Below, piece by piece: positions 1-7,910 of a stretch of 64,000 nt of DNA. A model generated the notes under the pieces. That model saw nothing but the letters and a program-made list of their open reading frames with translations. It had not been told where the DNA came from and made no database searches. The position numbers and the translations under genes were made by a program. Origin of the DNA: Aurantiacibacter gangjinensis (lineage in GTDB: Bacteria > Pseudomonadota > Alphaproteobacteria > Sphingomonadales > Sphingomonadaceae). How positions within the stretch are numbered: position 1 is the stretch's first letter; every line of letters begins with the position of its first letter. The stretch spans positions 1,197,001 through 1,261,000 of the forward strand of contig NZ_CP018097.1 of assembly GCF_001886695.1 (NCBI RefSeq), read 5' to 3'.

Positions 1-89
1 TTCCCCGCGCCCGACGGCGAGGAAAGGATGAACATCAGCCCGCGGCGGGCCAACGGGGTCTTCGGATCGGAATGCGGGGAATCGGCCAT
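1..89 (-). CDS. gmk: Guanylate kinase, 5' end only (runs off left edge)
   Basis: Reading leftwards from the ATG at 89, the first 29 codons give a short hydrophilic leader followed by RRGLMFILSSPSGAGK, which is the beta-1 strand and P-loop of guanylate kinase. The enzyme phosphorylates GMP to GDP in the cytoplasm. Only the N-terminus is present, so the GMP-binding and lid regions cannot be checked. No strong Shine-Dalgarno sequence is visible before this ATG. The neighbouring upstream gene lies on the same strand about 50 bases away. The P-loop alone would fit other kinases, but the whole motif with its RRG lead-in is characteristic of Gmk. Confidence 0.85.
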   Translation of the reverse strand, partial: MADSPHSDPKTPLARRGLMFILSSPSGAG

Positions 90-140
90 GCACCGCTATT
101 GCGCAGCGCTTGGTGTGCAATCAAGCCCTGCGCACCAGTC

Positions 141-608
141 TCACACCATGGAATCGGGATCGGCCTGCTTGGACAGGAATGCTTCGCCAGCCTTGCGCGC
201 AGCCCGGCGCGAGCGGCCACGGTCGAAAAGCAGCTTTCCGGCCGCAACGGAGCCGACGATCATCGCGCCCGGCACCGATTTCGTGGCGAACTTCGTCACT
301 CCATAGGCTGCCAGCGAATGCATGATCGATTTGTTATCGATCGCCTCACGCGCGAACGCGCTGCCATAGCGCTTGCCCAGCATGGCCTTTTCGACCGTTT
401 GGCGCGTTATTCGCCCAATCACGCGAATCACGATATCGGCCAGCAGCAGATTGGTTGCAGGATTGGTGGAAGGGCCCGGCACATCGCCGGGTGCGCCTGC
501 CAGCTTGTCAGAAACGGTATCTGTCACATGGTCGCTGGTCGCGCCGCGACTCTTGCGGCGGCTGCGAACGAGACGGTGGATGGTTGCGCGGTCTGGCAGG
601 TCTGTCAT
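141..608 (-). CDS. Conserved hypothetical protein upstream of gmk
   Basis: A 155-residue basic protein. Residues 1-40 are polar and Ser/Arg-rich. Residues 45-75 (NPATNLLLADIVIRVIGRITRQTVEK) look helical and amphipathic. Residues 105-130 contain a Gly/Ala-rich, weakly hydrophobic stretch (VPGAMIVGSVAAGKLLFDRG). I do not recognise a domain and no signal peptide is seen. The gene sits between gmk and sspB on the same strand with short gaps, so it could be cotranscribed with either. Codon use matches the neighbouring core genes, which supports it being real. The function is unknown. Confidence 0.7.
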   Translation of the reverse strand: MTDLPDRATIHRLVRSRRKSRGATSDHVTDTVSDKLAGAPGDVPGPSTNPATNLLLADIVIRVIGRITRQTVEKAMLGKRYGSAFAREAIDNKSIMHSLAAYGVTKFATKSVPGAMIVGSVAAGKLLFDRGRSRRAARKAGEAFLSKQADPDSMV

Positions 609-649
609 GGCGTGGCCCCTTCGGCGTGCGCCGGATTAGGGCGGACGCG

Positions 650-1162
650 TTATTTCTTGCGGCCGAAATCGACCGTGACGACATTGGAGCCGTCTTCAGT
701 AGTGGCAACGTCCTCCACCTTGCGGCGTTCCTCGGCGGTGCCCCCGTCGTTCTCCGCATCCTCGTGCTCGGTCGCCGGATCGTCTTCCATCGCGGCTTGG
801 AATTGCAGGCCGAAATCCACTGCCGGATCGACGAAAGCGGTGATTGCCGAATAGGGGATGGAGAGCTTGGAGGGGATCTGGTTGAAGCTGAGGCCGACCG
901 AAAATCCGTCGTCGCGCACGTCCAGGTCCCAGAACTTGTTCTGCAAGACGATGGTCATCTCGTCCGGAAACCGTTCATGCAGGCTGGCGGGGATATCGAC
1001 GCCCGGTGCTGCCGTCTTGAATGTGATGTAGAAATGATGGTTGCCCGGCAGGGTACCGCCATCGGTCTGCACCTGGCCGAGCACGCGGCCCACGACGGCG
1101 CGCAGGGCTTCCTGCACGATTTCATCGTACGGGATCAGGCTATCGGGCGTATCGTCGCTCAT
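650..1162 (-). CDS. sspB: ClpXP adaptor SspB, alphaproteobacterial type
   Basis: A 170-residue homologue of the alphaproteobacterial SspB adaptor, which tethers ssrA-tagged and other substrates to ClpXP. Residues 1-110 form the substrate-binding fold and include the conserved LPYDEIVQEALR-like start (here LIPYDEIVQEALR), HHFYITF and VLQNKFWDL segments. Residues 125-160 are an acidic, disordered linker. The protein ends in VVTVDFGRKK, which fits the short ClpX-binding (XB) tail. The ATG at 1162 was chosen because the family begins at MSDD; a longer in-frame extension to 1267 is unlike the family. The gene is divergent from hisB, with about 107 bases between the starts. Confidence 0.93.
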   Translation of the reverse strand: MSDDTPDSLIPYDEIVQEALRAVVGRVLGQVQTDGGTLPGNHHFYITFKTAAPGVDIPASLHERFPDEMTIVLQNKFWDLDVRDDGFSVGLSFNQIPSKLSIPYSAITAFVDPAVDFGLQFQAAMEDDPATEHEDAENDGGTAEERRKVEDVATTEDGSNVVTVDFGRKK

Positions 1163-1269
1163 GCGTGGTGTGGTGACGCCACGCGGGCGCAAAATCAAGC
1201 CGGAATCGCCGGAATTGCACGCCTCTCCCCGCTTGCGTGCGCGCGCCAGACGCTTATAGGCTGCCACCC

Positions 1270-1863
1270 ATGCGTACAGGGCGAATAGAGCGGAAAACGG
1301 CGGAAACCGATATCCTCGTCGAGGTGAATCTCGATGGTACGGGCCGCTACGACATTTCCACCGGCATCGGCTTTCTCGATCACATGGTGGAGCAGGTGAG
1401 CCGCCATTCGCTGATCGACATCACGATGAAGGTCGATGGCGACCTGCATGTGGACCAGCACCACACCACCGAAGACAGCGCCATCGCGCTGGGCCAGGCC
1501 TTTGCGCAGGCGCTGGGCGACAAGGCAGGCATCGGCCGATATGGCGAAGCACACAGCCCGATGGACGAGACGCTGGCACGCGTCGTGCTGGATATTTCAG
1601 GTAGGCCCTATCTGGTGTGGAAGGCCCGCTTCACGCAGGAAAAGCTGGGCGAATGGGATACAGAGCTGATCGAGCACTGGTTCCATTCCGTCGCGCAAAG
1701 CGCCGGGCTGACGCTGCATTGTCAGGTGCTGTATGGCAGCAACAACCACCACATTTGCGAGGCGCTGTATAAGGGTTTTGCCCGCGCCATGCGGCAGGCG
1801 GTCGAACTGGATGAGCGCAAGGGCGGCGCAGTGCCCAGCACAAAGGGTCAGCTTGGTGGCTAA
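1270..1863 (+). CDS. hisB: Imidazoleglycerol-phosphate dehydratase
   Basis: A 197-residue monofunctional HisB, which dehydrates imidazole glycerol phosphate in histidine synthesis. Both metal-binding repeats are visible: [14 protein letters not shown] in the first half and [16 protein letters not shown] near the C-terminus. GFLDHMVEQ and RPYLVWKA are further family signatures. The start at 1270 (MRTGRIER) was preferred over an in-frame ATG at 1237, because the family starts just before the R-KTxET segment. It opens the his cluster. A repeat-filled gap of about 120 bases separates it from hisH. Confidence 0.96.
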   Translation: MRTGRIERKTAETDILVEVNLDGTGRYDISTGIGFLDHMVEQVSRHSLIDITMKVDGDLHVDQHHTTEDSAIALGQAFAQALGDKAGIGRYGEAHSPMDETLARVVLDISGRPYLVWKARFTQEKLGEWDTELIEHWFHSVAQSAGLTLHCQVLYGSNNHHICEALYKGFARAMRQAVELDERKGGAVPSTKGQLGG

Positions 1864-1875
1864 TCGTCTGCTTTT

Positions 1876-1972
1876 CGCACGCCCATCCGGGCGTGCGTCC
1901 TCGCTAGACGGCCTCCGCTGCGCTGCGGCCCCGCTGCGGGCGGGCGGTCGCCCTTGCGGTTGCTGCGCAACC
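1876..1972. repeat. Palindromic intergenic repeat between hisB and hisH
   Basis: Consecutive hairpins fill the gap. Positions 1876-1897 have 9-base arms (CGCACGCCC / GGGCGTGCG) around an ATCC loop, and 1958-1972 form a second small hairpin. Positions 1930-1957 match 19301-19274 on the opposite strand with one mismatch over 28 bases, so this is part of a dispersed repeat. The hairpins could attenuate or protect the his transcript; that is inference. Confidence 0.75.
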
Positions 1973-1985
1973 GTGGGCCTCTGAA

Positions 1986-2618
1986 ATGTCTCAAGCAATC
2001 GCGCTGATCGATTACGGGGCTGGCAATCTTCATTCGGTTCACAACGCGCTGAAGGCGGCTGGCGCGACGAATGCCACCGTGACCGATGATCCGGCACTGG
2101 TGCGCGGTGCCCAGCGAATTGTCCTGCCGGGCGTTGGCAGCTTTCGTGCGTGCTATGAAGGGCTGATCGGCATTCCCGGCATGGTCGATGCGCTGGAAGC
2201 GCGGGTGCTGGGTGAAAAGGTACCCTTTTTCGGCATTTGTGTGGGCATGCAATTGCTCGCAACGCGAGGGCTGGAATTTGGCGAAACGCCGGGGCTGGGC
2301 TGGATAGGCGGTGAGGTCCGCCGGATCGAGCGCACCGATCCCGCCATTCGCGTACCGCATATGGGCTGGAACGACGTCGCGCTTACCCCGCATGCGAAGG
2401 ATCATGTGCTAATCGAGGAGGGCGAGGCCTATTTCCTCCATTCCTACCATTTCCAGCCCGACCACGGCCAGGACATTGCTGCGATGACCGACCATGGCGG
2501 CGGGCTTGTGGCCGCAGTGGCGCGCGATAATATCGTTGGCGTGCAATTCCACCCGGAGAAGAGCCAGGCTTTCGGCCTCGCCCTGCTCCGCCGTTTTCTC
2601 GAATGGAACCCGCAGTGA
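1986..2618 (+). CDS. hisH: Imidazole glycerol phosphate synthase, glutaminase subunit
   Basis: A 210-residue class I glutamine amidotransferase that supplies ammonia to HisF. The N-terminal IALIDYGAGNLHSV strand, the oxyanion segment VLPGVGSF, the nucleophile in FFGICVGMQLLA (Cys about 85) and the HPE of GVQFHPEKSQ (about residues 189-191) complete the catalytic triad. Length is normal. Its stop codon overlaps the GTG proposed as the hisA start, implying translational coupling. It acts as a heterodimer with HisF, encoded about 0.8 kb downstream. Confidence 0.97.
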   Translation: MSQAIALIDYGAGNLHSVHNALKAAGATNATVTDDPALVRGAQRIVLPGVGSFRACYEGLIGIPGMVDALEARVLGEKVPFFGICVGMQLLATRGLEFGETPGLGWIGGEVRRIERTDPAIRVPHMGWNDVALTPHAKDHVLIEEGEAYFLHSYHFQPDHGQDIAAMTDHGGGLVAAVARDNIVGVQFHPEKSQAFGLALLRRFLEWNPQ

Positions 2619-3340
2619 TCGTTTTCCCCGCCATCGACCTCAAGGGCGGCGAGGTGGTGCGTCTGGCCGAGGGCGATATGGACCGCGCCACCGTCTATGG
2701 CGACAATCCTGCAGCGCAGGCCATGCTCTTTGCAGAAGCGGGGGCAGAGCATCTGCATGTCGTCGACCTCGACGGCAGCTTTGCAGGCCGCACGGAGAAC
2801 CGCGAAGCCGTAGAGGCCATCGTCGAGGCCTTTCCCGGCTATGTGCAGCTGGGCGGCGGCATCCGCGATGCGGCAGCGGTGGAAGGCTGGTTCGAGCTCG
2901 GCGTGGCGCGCATCGTGATGGGCTCTGCCGCGCTGAAGAACCCTGATTTCGTGAAAAAGATGGCACGCGAATGGGAAGGCGGTATCGTCGTTGCGGTTGA
3001 CGCGCGCGACGGTATGGTAGCGACCGAAGGCTGGGCCGAAGTGTCCGACGTGCCGGTGCGCGATCTCGCCCGCCGGTTCGAGGATGCAGGCGTCGCCAGC
3101 CTGCTCTTCACCGATATCGGGCGCGACGGGCTGCTGAAAGGCTGCAATGTCGATGCTACGGTGGAACTGGCGCGCAGCGTGGACATTCCCGTGATCGCCA
3201 GCGGCGGCGTGAAGGGTCTGGATGATATTCACATGCTAGCCGTCCACAAGGATGAAGGCATCGAAGGCGTCATCACCGGCCGTGCCCTCTATGAAGGGCG
3301 GCTGGACCTCGCGACCGCGATTGCGATGGCGAACCGGTGA
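2615..3340 (+). CDS. hisA: ProFAR isomerase (phosphoribosylformimino-5-aminoimidazole carboxamide ribotide isomerase)
   Basis: A 241-residue (beta/alpha)8 barrel enzyme that isomerises ProFAR to PRFAR. The catalytic Asp pair is visible: Asp8 in FPAIDLKGG and Asp129 in VVAVDARDG. Phosphate-binding motifs QLGGGIR and ASGGVKGL are present. The start is taken as GTG at 2615, overlapping the hisH stop and giving MIVFPAIDL. An ATG at 2603 would add four residues and cannot be excluded. The enzyme feeds HisF directly. Confidence 0.95.
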   Translation: MIVFPAIDLKGGEVVRLAEGDMDRATVYGDNPAAQAMLFAEAGAEHLHVVDLDGSFAGRTENREAVEAIVEAFPGYVQLGGGIRDAAAVEGWFELGVARIVMGSAALKNPDFVKKMAREWEGGIVVAVDARDGMVATEGWAEVSDVPVRDLARRFEDAGVASLLFTDIGRDGLLKGCNVDATVELARSVDIPVIASGGVKGLDDIHMLAVHKDEGIEGVITGRALYEGRLDLATAIAMANR

Positions 3341-3350
3341 GGCCTTATCG

Positions 3351-3429
3351 CGTCATTGCGAGGAGCCGCAGGCGACGCGGCAATCCATGGCGCAGTTCCA
3401 TGGATTGCTTCGCTTCGCTCGCAATGACG
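3351..3429. repeat. Palindromic repeat element between hisA and hisF
   Basis: A 79-base inverted repeat. Its ends CGTCATTGCGAG and CTCGCAATGACG are perfect complements, and the inner arms GGCAATCCATGG / CCATGGATTGC extend the stem. This end sequence recurs as a dispersed intergenic palindrome in many alphaproteobacteria (from memory). It lies 11 bases after the hisA stop and 11 bases before the hisF ATG, so the transcribed RNA would form a long hairpin inside the operon. Confidence 0.85.
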
Positions 3430-3440
3430 GGTGCGACACA

Positions 3441-4202
3441 ATGACCGTCCGCATCCGCGTCATCCCCTGCCTCGACGTGGCCGATGGGCGTGTGGTCAAA
3501 GGCGTCAATTTTGTCGATCTGAAAGACGCCGGCGACCCGGTGGAGCAGGCGCAGGCTTACGATGCGGCTGGCGCGGACGAACTGTGCTTTCTCGACATTT
3601 CCGCCACCCATGAAGGGCGCGGCACGCTGCTCGATATCTTGCGGCGCACGGCAGAGGTATGTTTCATGCCGCTGACCGTCGGCGGCGGGGTCGCCAGCGT
3701 GGAGGATGCGCGTAAGCTGCTGCTGGCAGGTGCGGACAAGGTTGCGGTCAATTCCGCTGCGGTGAAGCGGCCCGAAGTGGTCGCCGATATCGCGCACCGC
3801 ATGGGCAGCCAGTGCGTGGTCGCATCCGTGGATGCGCGACGCGTGGCCGATAGCAGGTGGGAAATCTTCACCCATGGCGGCCGGCGCGAAACCGGCATCG
3901 ATGCGCTGGAACATGCCACCAAACTCGCCGAGCTGGGCGCGGGTGAATTGCTCGTCACCAGCATGGATGGCGATGGCACCAAGGCGGGCTATGATCTGGA
4001 GCTCACACGCGCCATCGCTGATGCGGTGCCCATACCCGTGATTGCCAGCGGCGGCGTAGGCAACCTACAGCATCTGGTGGACGGGGTGACGAAGGGCGGG
4101 GCAAGTGCCGTGCTGGCAGCCAGCATCTTCCACTTCGGCCAGCACACCGTGGCGGAAGCCCATGCAGTCCTGCGCGCCGCGGGGCTTCCCGCACGCGGGT
4201 GA
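3441..4202 (+). CDS. hisF: Imidazole glycerol phosphate synthase, cyclase subunit
   Basis: A 253-residue (beta/alpha)8 barrel that closes the imidazole ring using ammonia from His[20 protein letters not shown] holds the first catalytic Asp (about residue 12) and [10 protein letters not shown] holds the second (about 133). Phosphate loops GGGVASVED and [10 protein letters not shown] are intact. The ATG at 3441 gives the family N-terminus [12 protein letters not shown]; frames starting further upstream would read through the palindromic repeat and are rejected. It follows hisA in the same direction. Confidence 0.97.
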   Translation: MTVRIRVIPCLDVADGRVVKGVNFVDLKDAGDPVEQAQAYDAAGADELCFLDISATHEGRGTLLDILRRTAEVCFMPLTVGGGVASVEDARKLLLAGADKVAVNSAAVKRPEVVADIAHRMGSQCVVASVDARRVADSRWEIFTHGGRRETGIDALEHATKLAELGAGELLVTSMDGDGTKAGYDLELTRAIADAVPIPVIASGGVGNLQHLVDGVTKGGASAVLAASIFHFGQHTVAEAHAVLRAAGLPARG

Positions 4203-4269
4203 AGTCCCGCTAAGGGACACCGGGAAGCAAGCGCTTGAGAATCGGCGGGGCGGAGCGTCTTGTGCGAGC

Positions 4270-4440
4270 ATGCTAGCGCGCATCACCCTTTCCGCCATTC
4301 TGCTCCTCTCGGCGTCGCCCGCCATGGCGCAGAATGTCGCGCAGGTGCCGGAGGCTTCCGCCCTCACGCTTTTCGCATTGGGCATTGCGGGCGTCATCAT
4401 CGGACGCCGCCTTTCCATGCGCAAATCCGACGAGGATTGA
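4270..4440 (+). CDS. 56-residue mini-protein: signal peptide plus PEP-CTERM-like tail
   Basis: A tiny exported protein. Residues 1-20 form a signal peptide (LLLSASPAMA before Q21). After a few residues comes VPEASALTLFALGIAGVIIGRRLSM: a VPE motif, one transmembrane helix and a basic RR stop. That is the architecture of a PEP-CTERM sorting signal, although the canonical PEP is VPEA here. Almost nothing lies between the two signals, so it has no room for an enzymatic domain. It sits between hisF and hisE on the same strand. The function is unknown; a membrane-anchored micropeptide is an alternative reading. Confidence 0.65.
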   Translation: MLARITLSAILLLSASPAMAQNVAQVPEASALTLFALGIAGVIIGRRLSMRKSDED

Positions 4441-4487
4441 CCAAAGCGGCTTGACCGGCGCGGGAGATATCCCGCATTGCGCTGCCG

Positions 4488-4811
4488 ATGAATACGATCA
4501 AGCGCCTCGAAAAAATCGTCGCCAAGCGCGCCGGTGACGATCCCAAGAAAAGCTACGTCGCCAAGCTCAATGCCCGCGGTGTGCCGCAGATAGGCAAGAA
4601 GCTGGGCGAGGAGGCGGTGGAAGTCGTCATTGCCGCTCTGGTCGAGAACAAGAAGGCGCTGATCGCCGAGAGCGCCGACCTGATCTTCCACATGATCATG
4701 CTGCTGGAAGCCAAGGGCTTGAAATTCGAAGATGTGCTGCAAGAGCTGGAGCGCCGCGAGGGCAAGTCCGGCCTTGTCGAGAAGGCCGAACGCAAGGCGA
4801 AAGAAAAATGA
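4488..4811 (+). CDS. hisE: Phosphoribosyl-ATP pyrophosphatase
   Basis: A 107-residue all-alpha NTP pyrophosphatase of the HisE/MazG fold, catalysing the second step of histidine synthesis. KKLGEEAVEVVIAAL carries the metal-binding EExxE motif and ESADLIFHMIMLL carries the ExxD motif. The SYVAKLNARGVPQIGKKLGEE block is typical of HisE. There is no HisI domain, so it is monofunctional. Its TGA overlaps the ATG of the HIT gene (4808), indicating coupling. Confidence 0.95.
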   Translation: MNTIKRLEKIVAKRAGDDPKKSYVAKLNARGVPQIGKKLGEEAVEVVIAALVENKKALIAESADLIFHMIMLLEAKGLKFEDVLQELERREGKSGLVEKAERKAKEK

Positions 4812-5188
4812 CCACCGTCGATCCCAGCAAGCCGTACGATCCGGACAATATCTTCGCGAAGATCCTGCGCGGCGAAGTGCCCTGCAATAAGGTCTATGAA
4901 GACGACCACGCCTTCGCCTTTCACGATATCAACCCGCAGGCACCGGTGCACATCCTTGTCATTCCCAAGGGCGAATATGTCAGCTGGGACGATTTCTCGG
5001 CCAAGGCGTCGGATGCGGAAATGGCTGGCTTCGTGAAAGCCGTGGGCCATGTGGCGCGCGAGCAGGGTCTGCCGGTGCGCGGCTATCGCCTGCTGGCCAA
5101 TATCGGGCGCAATGGCGGGCAGGAAGTGCCGCATCTTCACGTCCACCTCTTCGGTGGCGGGCCGCTGGGGCCGATGCTGGCAGGCTGA
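4808..5188 (+). CDS. Histidine triad (HIT) nucleotide-binding protein
   Basis: A 126-residue HINT-type hydrolase. The histidine triad HLHVHLFGG lies near residues 109-117, with the catalytic histidine in the middle. NIFAKILRGEVPCNKVYED is the standard HINT N-terminus and HILVIPKGEY is the central strand. The family hydrolyses nucleoside phosphoramidates and acyl-AMP; the physiological substrate is unknown. It overlaps hisE by four bases, and this pairing with hisE is common in alphaproteobacteria (from memory). It ends the his transcription unit. Confidence 0.93.
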   Translation: MTTVDPSKPYDPDNIFAKILRGEVPCNKVYEDDHAFAFHDINPQAPVHILVIPKGEYVSWDDFSAKASDAEMAGFVKAVGHVAREQGLPVRGYRLLANIGRNGGQEVPHLHVHLFGGGPLGPMLAG

Positions 5189-5276
5189 CGCCTTTCGCCT
5201 CACCTGCAAAAAGACTCAGGTCGGCGATTTCGCCTCTTTGCGGAAGGTCCGCCCGCCTGTAAGCCGCCATTCACCA

Positions 5277-5735
5277 ATGGAAGAGCAATCAGCGCCAATA
5301 GAGCCGCCATCCGGCCGTCTTGATGGGAAACGCCACCTCTTTCCGGTGCGCGTCTTTTTCGAGGATACCGACCTGTCCGGCATCGTCTATCATGCCAACT
5401 ACCTCAAATATTGCGAGCGTGCGCGCAGCGACTTGCTGCGCTGCCTGGGCGTGGACCAGCGCGCGGCGCAGGAAGCGGGCGAGGGCGTGTATGCGGTCTC
5501 CGAAGCGCAGATCAAATGGCAGCGCCCGGCGAAGCTCGACGATGTGCTGACCGTGGTCACCCGCGCGGTGGAACTGCGTGCCGCCAGCGCGCGTATGGAA
5601 CAGCGTGTGATGCGCGGTGACGATCTGCTCGCAAGCATCGATATCGTCGCCGCCTTCATCTCTCCCGAAGGCCGCCCGAAGCGCCAGCCTGCCGCGTGGC
5701 GGGAAGCGTTCGAAACATTTGTCGTGAAAGACTGA
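5277..5735 (+). CDS. ybgC: Tol-Pal-associated acyl-CoA thioesterase (YbgC type)
   Basis: A 152-residue hotdog-fold thioesterase. The signature FFEDTDLSGIVYHANYLKYCERAR (about residues 26-49) contains the catalytic Asp and the YHANYL strand. It hydrolyses short-chain or malonyl-type acyl-CoA and in many proteobacteria heads the tol-pal cluster. The start was set at 5277; longer frames upstream overlap the HIT gene. TolQ starts two bases after its stop. Confidence 0.9.
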   Translation: MEEQSAPIEPPSGRLDGKRHLFPVRVFFEDTDLSGIVYHANYLKYCERARSDLLRCLGVDQRAAQEAGEGVYAVSEAQIKWQRPAKLDDVLTVVTRAVELRAASARMEQRVMRGDDLLASIDIVAAFISPEGRPKRQPAAWREAFETFVVKD

Positions 5736-5737
5736 AA

Positions 5738-6454
5738 ATGGATTTTCCCAACGTGATTTCCCTGCACAATGTGATCGTTGCAGCCGCGCCAACCCGGCTC
5801 GACCCGCTGGAGCTGTTTCTCGATGCCGACATCGTGGTGCAGCTCGTCATCATCGGGCTGGTGCTGGCTTCTGTCTGGGTGTGGGCGATCATCTTCGGCT
5901 TTACTCTCCGCATGAAGCGCACGCGCACCCGCGCGGATGCGTTTGAGGAGGATTTCTGGACGAACGAGGATGTCGACAGCCTTCTTGATGCGCGCCGCCG
6001 GAAAGACAATCCCAGCGCGCGCGTCGCCGCTGCCGGCATTTCCGAATTTCGCCGCAGCCATAAGGCCGGCCTGAAAGATCCCGTCGCCGCCCGCGGCCGA
6101 GTGGCGCAAGCGCTGGAAGGTCAGGTGGCGCATGAGGCGGATACGCTGGCCAACCGGCTCAACTTCCTCGCCACGACCGGCGCCGTCGCGCCCTTCGTTG
6201 GCCTGTTCGGCACTGTGTGGGGCATCATGAACAGCTTCTTCCAGATCGGGATGCAGCAGAATTCGTCGCTGGCCGTGGTCGCGCCCGGCATCGCGGAGGC
6301 GCTGTTCGCAACCGCCATCGGCCTGTTCGCCGCCATTCCCGCCGTGATCGCCTATAACCGTCTGTCCAACACGGTGAACACGTTTGAGGCTTGCCTGCAA
6401 CGCTTCGCCGACCGCGTGCACGCCCAGGTCAGCCGCGAGATGGAGGCCGGGTGA
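5738..6454 (+). CDS. tolQ: Tol-Pal proton channel subunit TolQ
   Basis: A 238-residue inner-membrane protein of the TolQ/ExbB/MotA family. TM1 spans about residues 28-50 (VVQLVIIGLVLASVWVWAII). A cytoplasmic loop follows, then TM2 (LATTGAVAPFVGLFGTVWGIM) and TM3 (IAEALFATAIGLFAAIPAVIAYN). It uses the proton motive force with TolR to energise TolA during cell division and outer-membrane constriction. The ATG at 5738 was chosen over an upstream in-frame ATG inside ybgC. A palindromic repeat follows the gene. Confidence 0.95.
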   Translation: MDFPNVISLHNVIVAAAPTRLDPLELFLDADIVVQLVIIGLVLASVWVWAIIFGFTLRMKRTRTRADAFEEDFWTNEDVDSLLDARRRKDNPSARVAAAGISEFRRSHKAGLKDPVAARGRVAQALEGQVAHEADTLANRLNFLATTGAVAPFVGLFGTVWGIMNSFFQIGMQQNSSLAVVAPGIAEALFATAIGLFAAIPAVIAYNRLSNTVNTFEACLQRFADRVHAQVSREMEAG

Positions 6455-6470
6455 TGGTGAGTAATGCAAA

Positions 6471-6617
6471 ATCCTCCCCTCCTAGGGGAGGGGGACCATC
6501 CGCAGGATGGTGGGGGGGCACCCTTCTGACGACGGGCCGCTTCTATCCGCTTGGCCGTGACCGTACCCCTCCACCCCGCGCTCCGCGCGCGGTCCCCCTC
6601 CCCGTTCCGGGGAGGAT
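6471..6617. repeat. Long palindromic repeat between tolQ and tolR
   Basis: The outer ends ATCCTCCCC (6471) and GGGGAGGAT (ending 6617) are exact complements. Inside them AGGGGGACC pairs with GGTCCCCCT, giving a long inverted repeat of about 147 bases with small hairpins. It resembles the dispersed CCTCCCC...GGGGAGG palindromes of sphingomonad genomes (from memory). Its right end GGGGAGGA sits seven bases before the tolR ATG and serves as the Shine-Dalgarno sequence. Confidence 0.8.
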
Positions 6618-6623
6618 CTGATC

Positions 6624-7070
6624 ATGGCGATGGGCGTCATGTCCTCCTCGCGCCGGGGCCGTTCCAAACGCCGTGCGCCGATGGCGGAGATCAACGTCAC
6701 GCCTTTCGTCGACGTGATGCTGGTGCTGCTCATCATCTTCATGGTGACTGCGCCTTTGCTCGCCAGCGGCGTGCCGGTGGACCTGCCCGACAGCCGCGCC
6801 AATCCGCTCGATCAGGAGCAGGATCAAATAACGATCGCACTGGATGCAGAGGGCTTTATCTATCTCGACGATGTGCTGGTGGAGCCGGGCGGATTACCGC
6901 AGGCGCTGGACGCCGTCGCCGGACCGGAAGGCGCTGAACGGCCGCTCGTCACCCTGCGTGCCGATCGCAGCCTCGATTACGGCAGGGTGATGGCTGTGAT
7001 GGGCGAGTTGAACCGCTCTGGCTTCACCGCCATCTCCATGGTCACTAACAGTTCATCCGAGGCTCCATAG
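6624..7070 (+). CDS. tolR: Tol-Pal proton channel subunit TolR
   Basis: A 148-residue ExbD/TolR family protein with a single transmembrane helix, about residues 26-48 (PFVDVMLVLLIIFMVTAPLL). The membrane-embedded Asp in FVDVMLVLL is the proton-relay residue. The N-terminus SKRRAPMAEINVTPFVDVML is highly typical. The periplasmic domain (50-148) ends in VTNSSSEAP. The ribosome binding site is provided by the end of the palindromic repeat just upstream. It works with TolQ and TolA. Confidence 0.95.
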   Translation: MAMGVMSSSRRGRSKRRAPMAEINVTPFVDVMLVLLIIFMVTAPLLASGVPVDLPDSRANPLDQEQDQITIALDAEGFIYLDDVLVEPGGLPQALDAVAGPEGAERPLVTLRADRSLDYGRVMAVMGELNRSGFTAISMVTNSSSEAP

Positions 7071-7085
7071 CCTTGAAGGCGTAAT

Positions 7086-7910
7086 ATGGCCGCTTTTGCC
7101 AACCTTTCCAGCGAAGAGCGCGTCGGCGTTTCCGCCGCGGTAATCGTGCATGTCGCGCTCGCAGCGGGGCTGGCCTGGCAGGCGATGCAGGATCCGCCCG
7201 TCATCACGCCGGCAGAACGGATCGATGTCAGCCTGGCGACAGAGGTCAGTCTCGAATCCACCGCGCCCGATCCCAGCGCAGAGCCTGCCATGTCCATCGC
7301 ACCCGAACTGGGCGAAGTATCGGAAGCGCCTCAGGATGTTGCCGTGGCGCAGCCGCAGCCGGACACGCGTCCACGCCCGCCGCTGCCCTTTCCCACGCCG
7401 CCGCGCAATGCGCGGCCGGCTCCTACGCCGACGCCGACAGCCGCACGCACGCAGGCCCCGCGGGTAACGCCCACGCCGACGCCGAGCGCCGCTGCCAGCA
7501 GGCCGCCGCGCGGTAGCATTTTGGGTAATGATTTTCTCGAAGGCAGCAGCGATGCGCGCGGCGCCAGCGGCTCGCCCGCGGCCACATTCGGGCCTGCCGA
7601 GCGGGCTTCGCTGGAACAGGCCATCTCGCGCCAGCTCGCGCGGACCTGGCGCGGCACCGCACCCAGCGGCGTCGACGCTGAATTGCTCGTATCAACGGTG
7701 CGCTGGAGGCTTAATCGCGATGGAACATTGCGCGGCTCGCCAAGCTGCTCCAGTCAGCGCGGCGTAAACGATTCAAATCGCCCGCAGGCGAGTATTCACT
7801 GTGAACGTGCTATCCGCGCTGTACGCCGGGCAGCACCTTTTAATCTGCCCGAGCAGTTCTATTCCCGCTGGGACGACCTCGAATGGGATTTTGACCGGAG
7901 TTTAGGATGA
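7086..7910 (+). CDS. tolA: TolA-like periplasm-spanning protein
   Basis: A 274-residue protein with one N-terminal membrane anchor (about 14-32). A long Pro/Ala/Thr-rich linker follows (about 60-160, with repeated TPTPT-type units), then a C-terminal domain from about 175 (ASLEQAISRQLARTWRG...). It has the layout of TolA and its position between tolR and tolB supports that, although the linker is proline-rich rather than the Ala/Lys helix of enterobacteria. TolA links inner-membrane TolQR to TolB/Pal. Its stop overlaps the tolB start (ATGA). Confidence 0.85.
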   Translation: MAAFANLSSEERVGVSAAVIVHVALAAGLAWQAMQDPPVITPAERIDVSLATEVSLESTAPDPSAEPAMSIAPELGEVSEAPQDVAVAQPQPDTRPRPPLPFPTPPRNARPAPTPTPTAARTQAPRVTPTPTPSAAASRPPRGSILGNDFLEGSSDARGASGSPAATFGPAERASLEQAISRQLARTWRGTAPSGVDAELLVSTVRWRLNRDGTLRGSPSCSSQRGVNDSNRPQASIHCERAIRAVRRAAPFNLPEQFYSRWDDLEWDFDRSLG

